Assembly: GCF_040546765.1 (NCBI RefSeq)
Contig: NZ_JBEPOK010000001.1
Span: 3,100,001 to 3,164,000 of the forward strand
Direction of reading: 5' to 3'
Length of the DNA: 64,000 nucleotides
Source: Arthrobacter sp. OAP107
GTDB taxonomy: Bacteria > Actinomycetota > Actinomycetes > Actinomycetales > Micrococcaceae
Shown: positions 9,093-17,445 of the stretch, one piece after another
Position numbering within the stretch: the first letter of the stretch is position 1
How the letters are laid out: every line of letters starts with the position of its first letter
Notes under the pieces: model-generated
What the model saw: only the letters and a program-made list of their open reading frames with translations
What the model was told of the DNA's origin: nothing
Database searches by the model: none
Program-made: the position numbers and the translations under genes

Positions 9093-9484
9093 TTTTCCCC
9101 GGACCGAACTCTTTCAGCGCGGCGTCGAGGGCGGTACGCCTGTTCAAGAAGCACTCGTAGCTGCCGTCGCCACCCTCGGCAACGGGCTCTTCGTATTCAT
9201 GCCACAACGTAGATTTCGTCAGGATGAAAGCAGTGCCCAAAAGACACAGCCCGGACACCAGCGCGGTAAATTCGATCCATCGCCGGCGCCAGGCTGTGCC
9301 CGGTTACGCGGGATGCTCTTCTTTGTGATGATGTCCATGGGGCCGGTGACGATCTCCTGAACGAGATCCAGCACACCGGGCATCTCCTGGCCGGTCTCGT
9401 AGAGACGCTTCGGCGTAACTCGCGCATGGCGGCCGCCAGCTCAGGATTAGCCCGGCGATGAGGGTTGGGCTTCTTCTTGCCCAT
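8959..9484 (-). pseudogene. small membrane protein gene broken by frameshifts
   Basis: A strong AAGGAGG site at 9492-9498 precedes ATG 9484, which starts MGKKKPNPHRRANPELAAAM. After about 25 codons sense shifts frame (YETGQEMPGVLDLVQEIVTGP), then near 9290 shifts again into WIEFTALVSGLCLLGTAFIL, a transmembrane segment, followed by TKSTLWHEYEEPV. Joined, this is a protein of about 125 residues with a cytoplasmic basic N-terminus and one membrane span. The last codons overlap the plus-strand gene. No family recognised. Confidence 0.5.
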
Positions 9485-9520
9485 CACTGGACCTCCTTTC
9501 TTATTGGTAGCGTCGCGTAG

Positions 9521-9742
9521 ATGAACGGTGACAGGAAGTCCACGTCAAAGCCAGATAACCGTGCCGGCAAACCCGGGAGCGCGGCATTCCTCCCGCTCGG
9601 TATCGTCTTCCTCGTTTTGGCCCTGGTGATGGTGATTTTGGGGAACGTCGCTTGGATCGCATTCCTCACGATGGGAGCAACATTCCTCATCAGCGCTTTG
9701 CAGAATCGAGCAAAGAAGGACCAGCCTGGCGGGGACCGCTAA
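9521..9742 (+). CDS. small two-helix membrane protein
   Basis: 73 residues: a polar N-terminus of about 25 residues, then two hydrophobic segments (FLPLGIVFLVLALVMVILG and IAFLTMGATFLISAL), then a basic tail. Typical of small actinobacterial membrane proteins of unknown role. No clear ribosome site. Its 3' end overlaps the minus-strand ORF at 9690. Confidence 0.5.
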   Translation: MNGDRKSTSKPDNRAGKPGSAAFLPLGIVFLVLALVMVILGNVAWIAFLTMGATFLISALQNRAKKDQPGGDR

Positions 9743-10001
9743 CGACTGATCCGTCCGCTGCCTGCGCACAGGGATTCTTCCTGGGTTTCGCTGGGACGGC
9801 GCTCAGGCTTTGCCGCCTTTCGGGAAGGTGTTCGGTGGTGCATGTGTGGACCCCAAAACCATGGTGGAGCAACATACCGAAGGTGTTCAGAGCGATGTGG
9901 CTGCACTGCCGGAAGGAACATCCGTAAGGCTGACGGCCGTCAAGGAGCATCAGCTGCTCGTAGTTTTTGGTCCAATCCATCGGCATAAATCCTTGCGTCA
10001 C
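9690..10001 (-). CDS. hypothetical protein
   Basis: 103 residues from GTG 10001. An in-frame ATG at 9986 is preceded by AAGGA and is an alternative start. The sequence has protein-like composition (MDWTKNYEQLMLLDGRQPYG, HIALNTFGMLLHHGFG) and several Cys/His residues. No family recognised. It is preceded by a perfect palindrome at 10011-10031, a plausible operator. The overlap with the gene at 9521 lowers confidence. Confidence 0.45.
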   Translation of the reverse strand: MTQGFMPMDWTKNYEQLMLLDGRQPYGCSFRQCSHIALNTFGMLLHHGFGVHTCTTEHLPERRQSLSAVPAKPRKNPCAQAADGSVVSGPRQAGPSLLDSAKR

Positions 10002-10010
10002 TATTTACGG

Positions 10011-10031
10011 AAATCATTTAGAAAATGATTT
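10011..10031. promoter_or_regulatory. 21-bp perfect AT-rich palindrome
   Basis: AAATCATTT, three bases, AAATGATTT: nine-base perfect arms in GC-rich surroundings. It lies 10 bp upstream of the minus-strand start at 10001 and 70 bp downstream of the next minus-strand gene. Likely a dimeric repressor site; a terminator is possible but there is no T-run. Confidence 0.5.
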
Positions 10032-10100
10032 ATGGTCGGGTCCGTCGGCGTGACCGGCCAGGAAGAAGTGCTGACCCATGAAGCCACCGGCGCTGGATCT

Positions 10101-10620
10101 TCACCGGACGTGGGCTACGCGGATGGTCTGCTGACTCTTCCTCACCGGGTCCACGAGGACGAACAGTGCGGTCTTCGCCGCTCGTTCTGCCACGTACACG
10201 ATCTGCTCCAGGCTCACTCCCTGGACCTTCACCAGAGCGCGCTGAACGTACGGAAGACGGGCCACTTCCACCAGCTCGTCGAGCTGCCGCTGGGTAGCCT
10301 TGGTGGGCGCTTGCAGCGCGCCGGTTGACGCGTCCCAGGACCAGGCTGACAGATGGTTTCCGATCCACTTCTTCTGGCGCCGGCTCAGACTGTGCACTCC
10401 CAGCTGAGAGATCCTGCGCGCCTGCGTTTCCAGAGCCCGCTTGCGGGCCTTGCCGGCTACTTTGCGTTTGTCCCACAGCACGTCCCCGGAAGCGACGGTC
10501 TTCGCTGCTGCCTTGTTCGTTTTGCGGGGCAGGGTGAGCCGTCCCAGGTCCGGGACAGCAGGAACCGTTGCCGGTGCCTTGCAATTCTCGCGCCGGCTGA
10601 AATTTCGGTTGCTGCCCATG
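10101..10620 (-). CDS. hypothetical basic protein
   Basis: 172 residues from ATG 10620, fixed by the excellent site AAAGGAGGT at 10631-10639; the ORF is open further upstream but that part is not natural protein. The N-terminal 90 residues are very basic (LPRKTNKAAAKTVASG, KRKVAGKARKRALETQ). The C-terminal half is helical (QRQLDELVEVARLPYV, LEQIVYVAERAAKTALF). Nucleic-acid binding is plausible from charge alone. No family recognised. Confidence 0.6.
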
Positions 10621-10810
10621 GTCGAAGCACCTCCTTTGGTGAATGGATGAGACAGCCCTCTGAAGTTCCAGGTGACTGTCGATGGATGGGGCCGCGGAAC
10701 GTGCCACGACTCTGCAACAGCCCCCGGGTCGGCGGCAGCCGACCGGCGTCCCACGGCAACCTCCACAGCACTTGTCGCCAGGGGCCGCGGGGCGTTCGCT
10801 CTGCTCTTCT

Positions 10811-10845
10811 CAGGGACGCCTGGGACACCGTCACAGGCGTCCCTG
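10811..10845. repeat. 12-bp inverted repeat
   Basis: CAGGGACGCCTG and its exact reverse complement CAGGCGTCCCTG, 11 bases apart. No T-run follows. Confidence 0.6.
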
Positions 10846-11124
10846 TCCGACGGCCGGCAGGCCGGCGTGGAGCTGGAGCCACTCGCGAAGCGATGGCTCC
10901 AGGGGCACCCCAACGACGCGAAGCGTTGGTGGGGCAAGAGAGCGCCAGCGAACGCAGTAAGGGGCCCGGAGCGCAGCGGAGGGTGAGGGAGCGAAGCGAC
11001 CGAAGGGATGTCGGCTGTGCCGACCACCGAGCGCAGCGAGGTGCCATCCCCCCTTATGCCCTTTCTCTTTCTCCCTCACGTCTGGAGCTTTAGCGGAAGA
11101 CTGAGGGGATTTCTGTTGCCGTGG

Positions 11125-11218
11125 CGCGGGAAAATAGCTTCCACTGCTTCCGTTCACCCCGACCGTTTTCGGTTTCCACTGGTGGAAGGTCGGGGTGAAG
11201 AGTGGCTATTTTCCCGCG
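11125..11218. repeat. nested inverted repeats
   Basis: Outer arms CGCGGGAAAATAGC at 11125-11138 and its exact complement at 11205-11218. Inner arms TCACCCCGACC at 11154-11164 and its complement at 11188-11198. At the centre is the 14-bp palindrome TTCCACTGGTGGAA (11174-11187). The nesting of three symmetric elements on one axis is striking. Confidence 0.7.
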
Positions 11219-11232
11219 TTTTTGGGCTGTTG

Positions 11233-11275
11233 GCTTTCCACCGGGATCTCTAGTGCGTGGCACCCGGTGGAAAGC
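11233..11275. repeat. 13-bp inverted repeat
   Basis: GCTTTCCACCGGG at 11233-11245 and its exact complement at 11263-11275. The arms repeat the TTCCAC core found in the neighbouring nested repeat. Confidence 0.6.
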
Positions 11276-12306
11276 GTGCTGCGAAGCAGCGGCAAGGGGT
11301 CTGCGACGAAGGAGTGGACACCGTTCTGGCCCCTTCTTCTGTCATGGCAACAGGCCGTGGAGGCGAAGCCGGAACGGTTCCATACGAGGTGGCGGCGGAG
11401 GGGACTGCTGAGGAACGAAGCCGTCCCTGGAGTCGGCTCCGAGGGGGCTGCGCAGCAGTCCTACCCATGTCTGTGGCACCACTGGCTTACCGTCCCGCAG
11501 GGGCTGCTCCGGACGCCTTCATGGCACTGCTTCGGAGGTCGCTGCATGGCCGCTTCGGCGGCCGCGACATCGTCGCTGCACAGCTGCTTCGCAGGGCAGC
11601 GGATCCTGTCTCAGGCACCGGCCCGTGAACAGTGCAGCTACTCCCCCAGGGCTGCCCCAGCGTCGCCGGCGGTGCTGTCACACTGTTCTCCAGGAGGCCG
11701 CCGGCGGCCGGCTTCAGATTCGTGCAAGAGCTGCTTGCACAAATGGCCGCCAGGTCGCCACAGGGTCGCTGCAACGTCACTCTAGGAGCTCTTCCCGGGC
11801 CTAGCCAGCGAGTCTTCAAAGGGGGTGGGTGGCGGCTGTCATCTGACTGGCCTTACATCCTGTTTCGCCCCGCCCTACACCCCTTCATCCTTGGCCTGCC
11901 AGGTGGTTCCGCGCCCCTCCCAAACACGGTTACCACGAGCTGGCAAAGAGCTCTGCATCTCCCTTCGCGAGTCTTGGCCAGCTCGAGGTAACCGGACTGG
12001 GGAACCACTTGGAAGGCACTGGGGCAATGGGCCAGTGCATCGCCACCCGCCCCCGCCCCCGGCGCTTTTCAGGCACCGTGCATCTGCCTCTGCATGGCGC
12101 CCGAAGAGCGCCGGCGGCAAAAAAGGAGCAGCCCGAAAGCTGCAAGCTGGCGCCCATGTGTGACCGGATTTTGGCCAGAGATGTCCAGCGATGGCCTGGC
12201 GTAGGCAGGAAATGATCCATCAGAGCAGAGGATCCGTTGGATTCGGGCCGCGTTGGCCCCTGATTCAGCGGCTGGCCGGATTCTGGTCACAACAGGCCCG
12301 GCTTCC

Positions 12307-12456
12307 GGCCATGATCCGCCCACAGCTGCCCATAACGCAGTGGCAGGGCCATAATCGGCCCGCTTCTTGGTCACTAAGCACCCGGCTTTGGGCCAAAAGT
12401 GGGCTTGGCTATGCAGCGATGCCCAGGCGTGGCCTCAAAATGGCCACGATTCGCCC
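12307..12456 (+). repeat. three copies of a 15-bp motif
   Basis: GGCCAYRATYSGCCC occurs at 12307-12321, 12347-12361 and 12442-12456. A looser direct repeat TGGTCAC...CCCGGCTT also occurs at about 12286 and 12367. Iteron-like spacing is irregular (40 and 95 bp). Confidence 0.5.
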
Positions 12457-12625
12457 AGAAGCTGAGCAATTTCATTAAGAGCCTTGAGGTGCTGGGGACC
12501 AGCGCGGACCGGTTTGAGGCCAGGTCATCAAAGCGATCCCCTAGTGTCAGGGGCATCGCGGACAGCTAGGGTTTTGCCATGCCGGTTCTGCCGGGAACCG
12601 GGGCTTCAAAGATTGGGGGCTTCAC

Positions 12626-14725
12626 ATGTACGACCCGACTCAGTACTCGACCGACCGCTGGCCCGCAGCCCCGGGATTCACTGAGGAGGAGTTGAACGGC
12701 GTCCCTCTCATCACCGTCCATCCGGCCGCGGTGCCAGCCGCTATCGGAGCGGTGTTCCTGATGCTGGCCGTTGCAGGTGGCGCCCAATACGAGTTTTATG
12801 TAGTCCTGCGGTGGGCCGTGACTGCAATGGCGATCTGGATGTCGGTAGTTGCCAGCGCGCTCAAGAGGACGCCGTGGGTTGTGGTCTTCGTTGCCATTGC
12901 CCTCCTGTTCAACCCACTTATCCCGGTCTACGCCACACGGAGCTTCTGGGCCCCGTTCGACTTGGCAGGGTTTGTTCTGTTTTGGGTCGCCGGGGTCAAG
13001 CTGCGCGCTTCGAAACCTGCTCTGTCGACCGGGCAACGGGTAACGCCGGACGTGCCTGAACCGAGATCAACCTCCCCGCAACAGGGGGTCTCGTATGAGG
13101 CCAATCGGGCTTTGAAGCCTTCGGGGTCGTCCTCGATGCGCGGCTCTGAAATTGGAGATTCAGCGGGGAGCGTCATGGAAGCTTTGCAGATCCAAAAAAT
13201 GGCCGATGATGCAGCATTTTCGAAGCTCTATTATGTTGCACCCGATTCGAGTGAGGCAGGCGCGCCACTGGATCTCCTGAAGCGGGGATTCCAAGTAATG
13301 GCCGGCGGCAGTTCGCTCTTTTGCAGCTTCATGATTCGGGGAAACACGGAGCAGCATGACGGTCTTGTAGCGTGTACGGGAGACAAGATCGGCCTTTTTA
13401 CAGTTCAGAGCCTTGCTGCAAGCGGAGGGCCGCTGCCTGGTGACAGAATCATGAAATTCGACTCGATCAAAAAGGTCGCCTTTGCCACGATCCCGGGTGT
13501 CAGCTTCCGCGGCGTCGATCTTTTCACCGCCGTCAAAGTGCGCCAATCAGTTATGACGATCCGATTTGATAATGACGAAGTATGGGACCTTCACTTTCCC
13601 TCAGAACCCGTGGTTGGTCACGGGCACACACCGTATAGAAACTTTGTGAACGGGTTCCATGACGAGTATCAAACCTGGCACGATGCCAACAAGCCGCGTG
13701 CTGCCACCCTCCAAGAGACGGCGCCCGTCACGAGCATGAGTATCGCCCGCATGGGGCACACAGGCACGCTCCTGCCCACAGGCCGCGTCCTCATTGTCGG
13801 AGGATCGAGCGACACGGCAGAACTGTACGATCCTTCAATTGGAACGTGGAAAACCACGGCCAGCATGACCTGCGACCGCTACCTCCACACGGCCACTTTG
13901 CTGCCCAATGGCACAGTCTTTGTTGCGGGTGGCAGCGGCGCTAGCAGGACAGAGATTTACGACGAGGCCACGGGAACGTGGACGTTGACCGCGACGATGG
14001 CGGTAGACCGCTGGCGCCACACCGCGACCCTGCTTCGAGACGGCACAGTCCTCATTGCCGGCGGCTCAGATACCAGCCGCAGCGCCGAGATTTACGACCC
14101 GACAACAGGAAAGCTGACCCCGACCGGGAACATGTCGGTACCCCGCTCGGGTCACGCAGCGATCCTGCTGCGCGATGGCACAGTGCTGGTGTGTGGCGGT
14201 GCAGTCGGTGATGACTCATTCGGTACCGATTACGAGTTTGAAGTCCATCGCAGCGTTGAACTCTATGATCCAGCGACCAAAACGTGGTCACCGAGGGCAA
14301 GCATGGCGGACGAGCGTACAACGCCCACCGCCGTCCTGCTGCCTAATGGCAAAGTCCTGGTAACCGGCGGCGGCTATGAGACCGCTGAAATGTATGACCC
14401 GGCTACCGGAAGCTGGTCAATGATGGCCAGCATGGCCGTCTATCGTGCAGGCGGTGATGCCACCCTCCTTCCCGATGGCACCGTCCTGGTCTCAGGTGGA
14501 ACGTGGGCTGCACAATCCGATTCGGAATACGAGAGCGTTAGCGGTGCCGAACTGTTCGACCCTGTGTCGGGCACCTGGTCAGACGTTACGGGCATTGAAG
14601 GCCGAACGGAACACACGGCCACGCTACTCGCCAACGGCGATGTCCTGATCGCGGGTGGATTCGACCAAGACTATGAAGAGCTTGCAAGCGCTGTTGTTTA
14701 TCAGCGACGTTCCAGCCGCCGCTGA
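12626..14725 (+). CDS. membrane / PH-like / Kelch-repeat fusion protein
   Basis: 699 residues in three parts. Residues 35-130 hold three to four membrane segments and resemble the small DUF6804 family (ALLFNPLIPVYATRSFWAPFDLAG). Residues about 195-345 form a soluble beta-rich domain of PH-like appearance (GDRIMKFDSIKKVAF, MTIRFDNDEVWDLHF). Residues about 370-699 carry seven Kelch-type blades of the form HTATLLPNGTVLVAGG...AELYDPATGTW, enough for a complete propeller. Predicted topology: membrane anchored with a propeller for protein binding. A second DUF6804-like protein lies at 46972. No strong ribosome site; start chosen by the N-terminal domain. Confidence 0.8.
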   Translation: MYDPTQYSTDRWPAAPGFTEEELNGVPLITVHPAAVPAAIGAVFLMLAVAGGAQYEFYVVLRWAVTAMAIWMSVVASALKRTPWVVVFVAIALLFNPLIPVYATRSFWAPFDLAGFVLFWVAGVKLRASKPALSTGQRVTPDVPEPRSTSPQQGVSYEANRALKPSGSSSMRGSEIGDSAGSVMEALQIQKMADDAAFSKLYYVAPDSSEAGAPLDLLKRGFQVMAGGSSLFCSFMIRGNTEQHDGLVACTGDKIGLFTVQSLAASGGPLPGDRIMKFDSIKKVAFATIPGVSFRGVDLFTAVKVRQSVMTIRFDNDEVWDLHFPSEPVVGHGHTPYRNFVNGFHDEYQTWHDANKPRAATLQETAPVTSMSIARMGHTGTLLPTGRVLIVGGSSDTAELYDPSIGTWKTTASMTCDRYLHTATLLPNGTVFVAGGSGASRTEIYDEATGTWTLTATMAVDRWRHTATLLRDGTVLIAGGSDTSRSAEIYDPTTGKLTPTGNMSVPRSGHAAILLRDGTVLVCGGAVGDDSFGTDYEFEVHRSVELYDPATKTWSPRASMADERTTPTAVLLPNGKVLVTGGGYETAEMYDPATGSWSMMASMAVYRAGGDATLLPDGTVLVSGGTWAAQSDSEYESVSGAELFDPVSGTWSDVTGIEGRTEHTATLLANGDVLIAGGFDQDYEELASAVVYQRRSSRR

Positions 14726-14729
14726 CATT

Positions 14730-14945
14730 GCATAGATGGCGTCGATAAGTTGTTGCGCCGGTCCTCCGCATGAAGAGTGCTCGCGCCAGGTATCGCCGAC
14801 AGTGGAGAAAGGCGTTGGGGTCGGTCTCGATGGCCGCCTCGTGGTGGTTCTCGTAGTACCTCTTCATCCGCTCGGCCTCGCCCCGTGGCGGATAGCGGCG
14901 GGTGACCAGCCCAGCGATCTCAGCGGGCGGTCCTTATAGTCCCCT
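14730..14945 (-). pseudogene. coding remnant with frameshifts
   Basis: Minus-strand sense is visible as DYKDRPL, then after a shift EIAGLVTRRYPP and MKRYYENHHEAAIETDPNAF, then after another shift VGDTWREHSSCGG and QQLIDAIYAM. No start or family is recognisable. Tail to tail with the Kelch gene. Confidence 0.4.
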
Positions 14946-15075
14946 TGCCCAGAGCCTTGACGATACACTCAACCGTTTCTTCGGCCACTACATACTGACT
15001 CCCTTCCCACACTTACGATGTCTGGCACCTTCGTCATGCAGATATGCTCTCAGTCAGACCGCTCCGTATGTGGGA

Positions 15076-15331
15076 TCAAAGCGTGGCGAGCTCGTCGAGG
15101 ATGTGCTGGGTGCGCCGGGCGAAGTCGGCCTCTTGGTCGGCGGTCGCGGACCGGTCCAGCGCGTGGAGGTTGTAGTCCGAGGTCTCGCCGTCGTCGGGGT
15201 TCGAGTCCCGCTCCGGCTGAAAATCTATGTTGTCTTGGTGGGTCCGAAACCCACGCATAGTGAATCTCCCCGAGCTCGGCGAGGAGCTCGTTCTTCCGCT
15301 GTTGCCTCTGCTCCGGCGTCATGTCAGCCAT
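15076..15331 (-). pseudogene. hypothetical protein, single frameshift
   Basis: ATG 15331 opens MADMTPEQRQQRKNELLAEL and GEIHYAWV. Near 15255 sense moves to the frame reading GFRTHQDNIDFQPERDSNP and continuing to DFARRTQHILDELATL at 15076. Joined length is about 85 residues, helical and acidic. Its ATG overlaps the end of the preceding gene by 8 bp, so it was the last gene of a three-gene minus-strand operon. Confidence 0.6.
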
Positions 15332-15512
15332 CAGTCTGGCCTTCTCCCTTGTCTTCTGCCGCGGCCTTGGGAAACAGCGGGGCACTGTCCGGCTGGCCCT
15401 CGTCCACCACAGTGCCCAGTGCGATCCAGTCCAGCGAGGACACGCCCGGCTGGCCCTTCCGGGACTCGTGGAATTTCCGCAAGTCACCCCACGTTGCTGA
15501 TCGGTCCCACAT
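15324..15512 (-). CDS. hypothetical small protein
   Basis: 62 residues beginning MWDRSATWGDLRKFHESRKG and containing VSSLDWIALGTVVDEG. ATG is two bases after the preceding TAG and the end overlaps the next start, the typical packing of an operon. Function unknown. Confidence 0.6.
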   Translation of the reverse strand: MWDRSATWGDLRKFHESRKGQPGVSSLDWIALGTVVDEGQPDSAPLFPKAAAEDKGEGQTDG

Positions 15513-15513
15513 T

Positions 15514-15675
15514 CTATTTCGCCTCTTTCAGGATGGCCCGAACTGCGGCCACGTTGGCGGCCGTGATCGGCACCTTGTGGATTTTCAGCACGTCGCGGAT
15601 GTTCGCTTCGTCTGCTTTCTGCACGGTGAGGCCCTCGGCCACCCTGATGGAGCGGGCGGCCTTGGATACGCCGTC
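15514..15675 (-). CDS. 3' part of a small helical protein
   Basis: About 52 codons of clear sense (SKAARSIRVAEGLTVQKADE, IRDVLKIHKVPITAANVAAV). No ATG, GTG or TTG lies in frame between here and the hairpin at 15719, so the start is lost or frameshifted. First gene of the three-gene minus-strand group. Confidence 0.5.
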   Translation of the reverse strand, partial: DGVSKAARSIRVAEGLTVQKADEANIRDVLKIHKVPITAANVAAVRAILKEAK

Positions 15676-15718
15676 GCCGTTCCCTGACGGGCGACTCCCG
15701 GGCGAGCAGCCGGAATAA

Positions 15719-15752
15719 GAAGAGGGGCGGTCCTGGTGGACCGCCCCTCTTC
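15719..15752 (-). terminator. strong hairpin terminator
   Basis: Perfect 15-bp stem GAAGAGGGGCGGTCC with loop TGGT. On the minus strand it is followed by a U-rich tail (TTCTTATT), so it would end minus-strand transcripts arriving from above 15752. No gene is left there to end, which suggests the gene it served has been deleted or replaced. Confidence 0.7.
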
Positions 15753-15954
15753 GGCCTATCTGGTCTTCAGTATCAAAACCCGTAGGGTGAGGAGGCCGCG
15801 TGGAGAGGACAACCTGGGGCCACAATTATCGGCGTCAAATCGCTGGCAAGGCGAAGGTCAATCCAAGCAAGAGCTGTTCTGGCGAAATTGTGCGTGACAA
15901 GATACGGGTGGTGCCGCTGCCGCCGGCGGCGACCATAGGCCGGGGGGCAAGACT

Positions 15955-17445
15955 ATGAGTGAATCCGTGCAAACGGAACCCGAGTACGTCGAAGACTTGG
16001 GCAAGTTGATCGCGTACATCGATGAGAAGGTGCCGCCGGGCTGGCCCGAGTGGCCGGGCGGGTGGCCGGGCCAGATCGAGGCAGCACTTTTGGACGCCGT
16101 ACTGTCAATCAGGGCGCGTTACGGGTCAGCGAACACTGGTGTACGGGCAGCGGTGCGCCGATACAAGGAGTTCGTTGATGATGACAGGCCGAATTCGCTG
16201 ACGCGCCTGGCTGGGTTCGACCCGACCGAGCTTGGCGAGGTGCTAAAGAACCGTCAGGTCACAGGGGGAGCCTCGAAGGCTACTGCTGTAGTCGAGGCAG
16301 CAAAGCGTCTCAATGCGGAGGGTGTAGAGCAGGCGGCGGACATTCCCGTGGCTGAGTTTGGTGCGAGGAGGACTCCGGAGCAACAGGTCAGGTTCGAGCG
16401 TCTGAAGTCGGCCTACAGGTCCGTGCCTGGCCTGGGCAAGGTCACGTTCGCGTATTTCACCATGTTAGTGGGCGAGCCGGACGTCAAGGCTGATACGTGG
16501 GTACGCCGTTTCGTCGCCGAAGCCATCGGCCGAGAGGAGGTGTCGAGCACTTACACCGAACAACTCGCAAAGGCTGCCGCCGGGCACTACGGGGTGGATC
16601 CGCGAGTACTTGACCATGCTATTTGGGTTTACATGAGAACCCGCAGCAGCGAAGAAGAAAACTTGGCGCGCGCATACAATTCCAACAGGCGGGTCTTCGA
16701 TACCTCATTCGACTACAAGACCGACATCCCTGCTAGGGCCAATCCCGAGCCGGACAGTGGCAGTCCGAGGCTTCGGGCGGACCACGAACTGCTGTGGACC
16801 AAGGAGTTGTGCTCTGGCGTCCTTTTCGCCCCGACCGCGCCATCGGATCGTCGGGAGGGTTACCTCATATTCACTGACACCTCCGGGGCGAGGCATTGGT
16901 ACGGCAGCGATGCCATCACCAGCTCCTATACCGGCAGGTCACGTACGAGGTCTCTGGCCGACGCTATCGCCGGGCTGAGCCAGGACGAGCAGGCCCGCTA
17001 CCTGAACCCGCCGTACACCATCGGCAGTGCGATGATCTGGCCCGTCAGGAAGAAGGACAAACCCACGATGAACCAGGCGAGGGGGCTCAGGTCGCTCATC
17101 GCCGACCGCATGGACCTCACCCTTGAGTGCATCCGGCGTCACTACGCAGGAGAGCCAGAGAGCCCCCTCGCCAGTGTCATCAACGCCTACGCGGACTTCT
17201 TCGAGCTATTCGATGGGTTCGTGGAGTTCGTGGACTTCTTCCACCTGCAAGACCTCGTGACGCCCGACTACCACGAGGTTCGGTTCTACCTGCCCTTTGA
17301 CAACTTCAAGCGTTCCGGGATGCCGGCCACGAAAGACGAGTACGTAACGTACCGGGAAGCCACGCTGGAATTCATCGCAAGACGGAACCATCGGATGGCC
17401 AAATGGGTCAAGGAGAACCACCCCGAGATCGAGGTTCGCCAGTAG
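15955..17445 (+). CDS. HhH-GPD-like / DUF6994 fusion protein
   Basis: 496 residues. Residues about 100-215 look like a helix-hairpin-helix GPD module: AAKRLNAEGVEQAADIP, YRSVPGLGKVTFAYFTML and GEPDVKADTWVRRFVAEA. This fold occurs in base-excision glycosylases, though I cannot confirm the catalytic Asp. Residues about 240-496 match DUF6994: FDTSFDYKTDIPARAN, RKKDKPTMNQARG, EFVDFFHLQDLV and ATKDEYVTYREATLEFI. DUF6994 has no known function. The ATG at 15955 is preceded by GGGGGGCAAG. A DNA-damage or modified-base role is inference from the first module only. Confidence 0.75.
   Translation: MSESVQTEPEYVEDLGKLIAYIDEKVPPGWPEWPGGWPGQIEAALLDAVLSIRARYGSANTGVRAAVRRYKEFVDDDRPNSLTRLAGFDPTELGEVLKNRQVTGGASKATAVVEAAKRLNAEGVEQAADIPVAEFGARRTPEQQVRFERLKSAYRSVPGLGKVTFAYFTMLVGEPDVKADTWVRRFVAEAIGREEVSSTYTEQLAKAAAGHYGVDPRVLDHAIWVYMRTRSSEEENLARAYNSNRRVFDTSFDYKTDIPARANPEPDSGSPRLRADHELLWTKELCSGVLFAPTAPSDRREGYLIFTDTSGARHWYGSDAITSSYTGRSRTRSLADAIAGLSQDEQARYLNPPYTIGSAMIWPVRKKDKPTMNQARGLRSLIADRMDLTLECIRRHYAGEPESPLASVINAYADFFELFDGFVEFVDFFHLQDLVTPDYHEVRFYLPFDNFKRSGMPATKDEYVTYREATLEFIARRNHRMAKWVKENHPEIEVRQ

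Larger units (their letters stand above)
10621..12625. other. 2-kb structured region without credible genes
   Basis: All ORFs here are Arg/Pro/Gly/Ser rich in every frame and none has a ribosome site. The DNA instead carries many short perfect inverted repeats: 10811-10845, 11125-11218, 11233-11275, and 11548-11563 (GGCCGC-TTCG-GCGGCC), plus recurring GCGAAGCG/GCGCAGCG words between 10880 and 11045 and a repeated 15-bp motif at 12307-12456. It could be a replication or partition region, a structured RNA, or relics of mobile DNA. Confidence 0.5.

Noticed and set aside
10101..11027. 308-residue minus-strand ORF
   Set aside because: Only the part after ATG 10620 has natural composition and a ribosome site; the first 136 residues are Pro/Arg/Ser-rich noise.
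10880..11045. CRISPR-like array from repeated GCGAAGCG words
   Set aside because: The words are only 8-10 bp, irregularly spaced and variable; no repeat-spacer structure and no cas genes.
10353..11093. 246-residue plus-strand ORF
   Set aside because: Arg/Pro/Gly-rich in the manner of a GC-rich shadow frame, with no ribosome site.
15190..15225. tRNA T-arm-like GGTTCGAGTCC
   Set aside because: No acceptor, anticodon or D arm can be folded around it, and the sequence is explained by the minus-strand coding remnant (PERDSNPDD).
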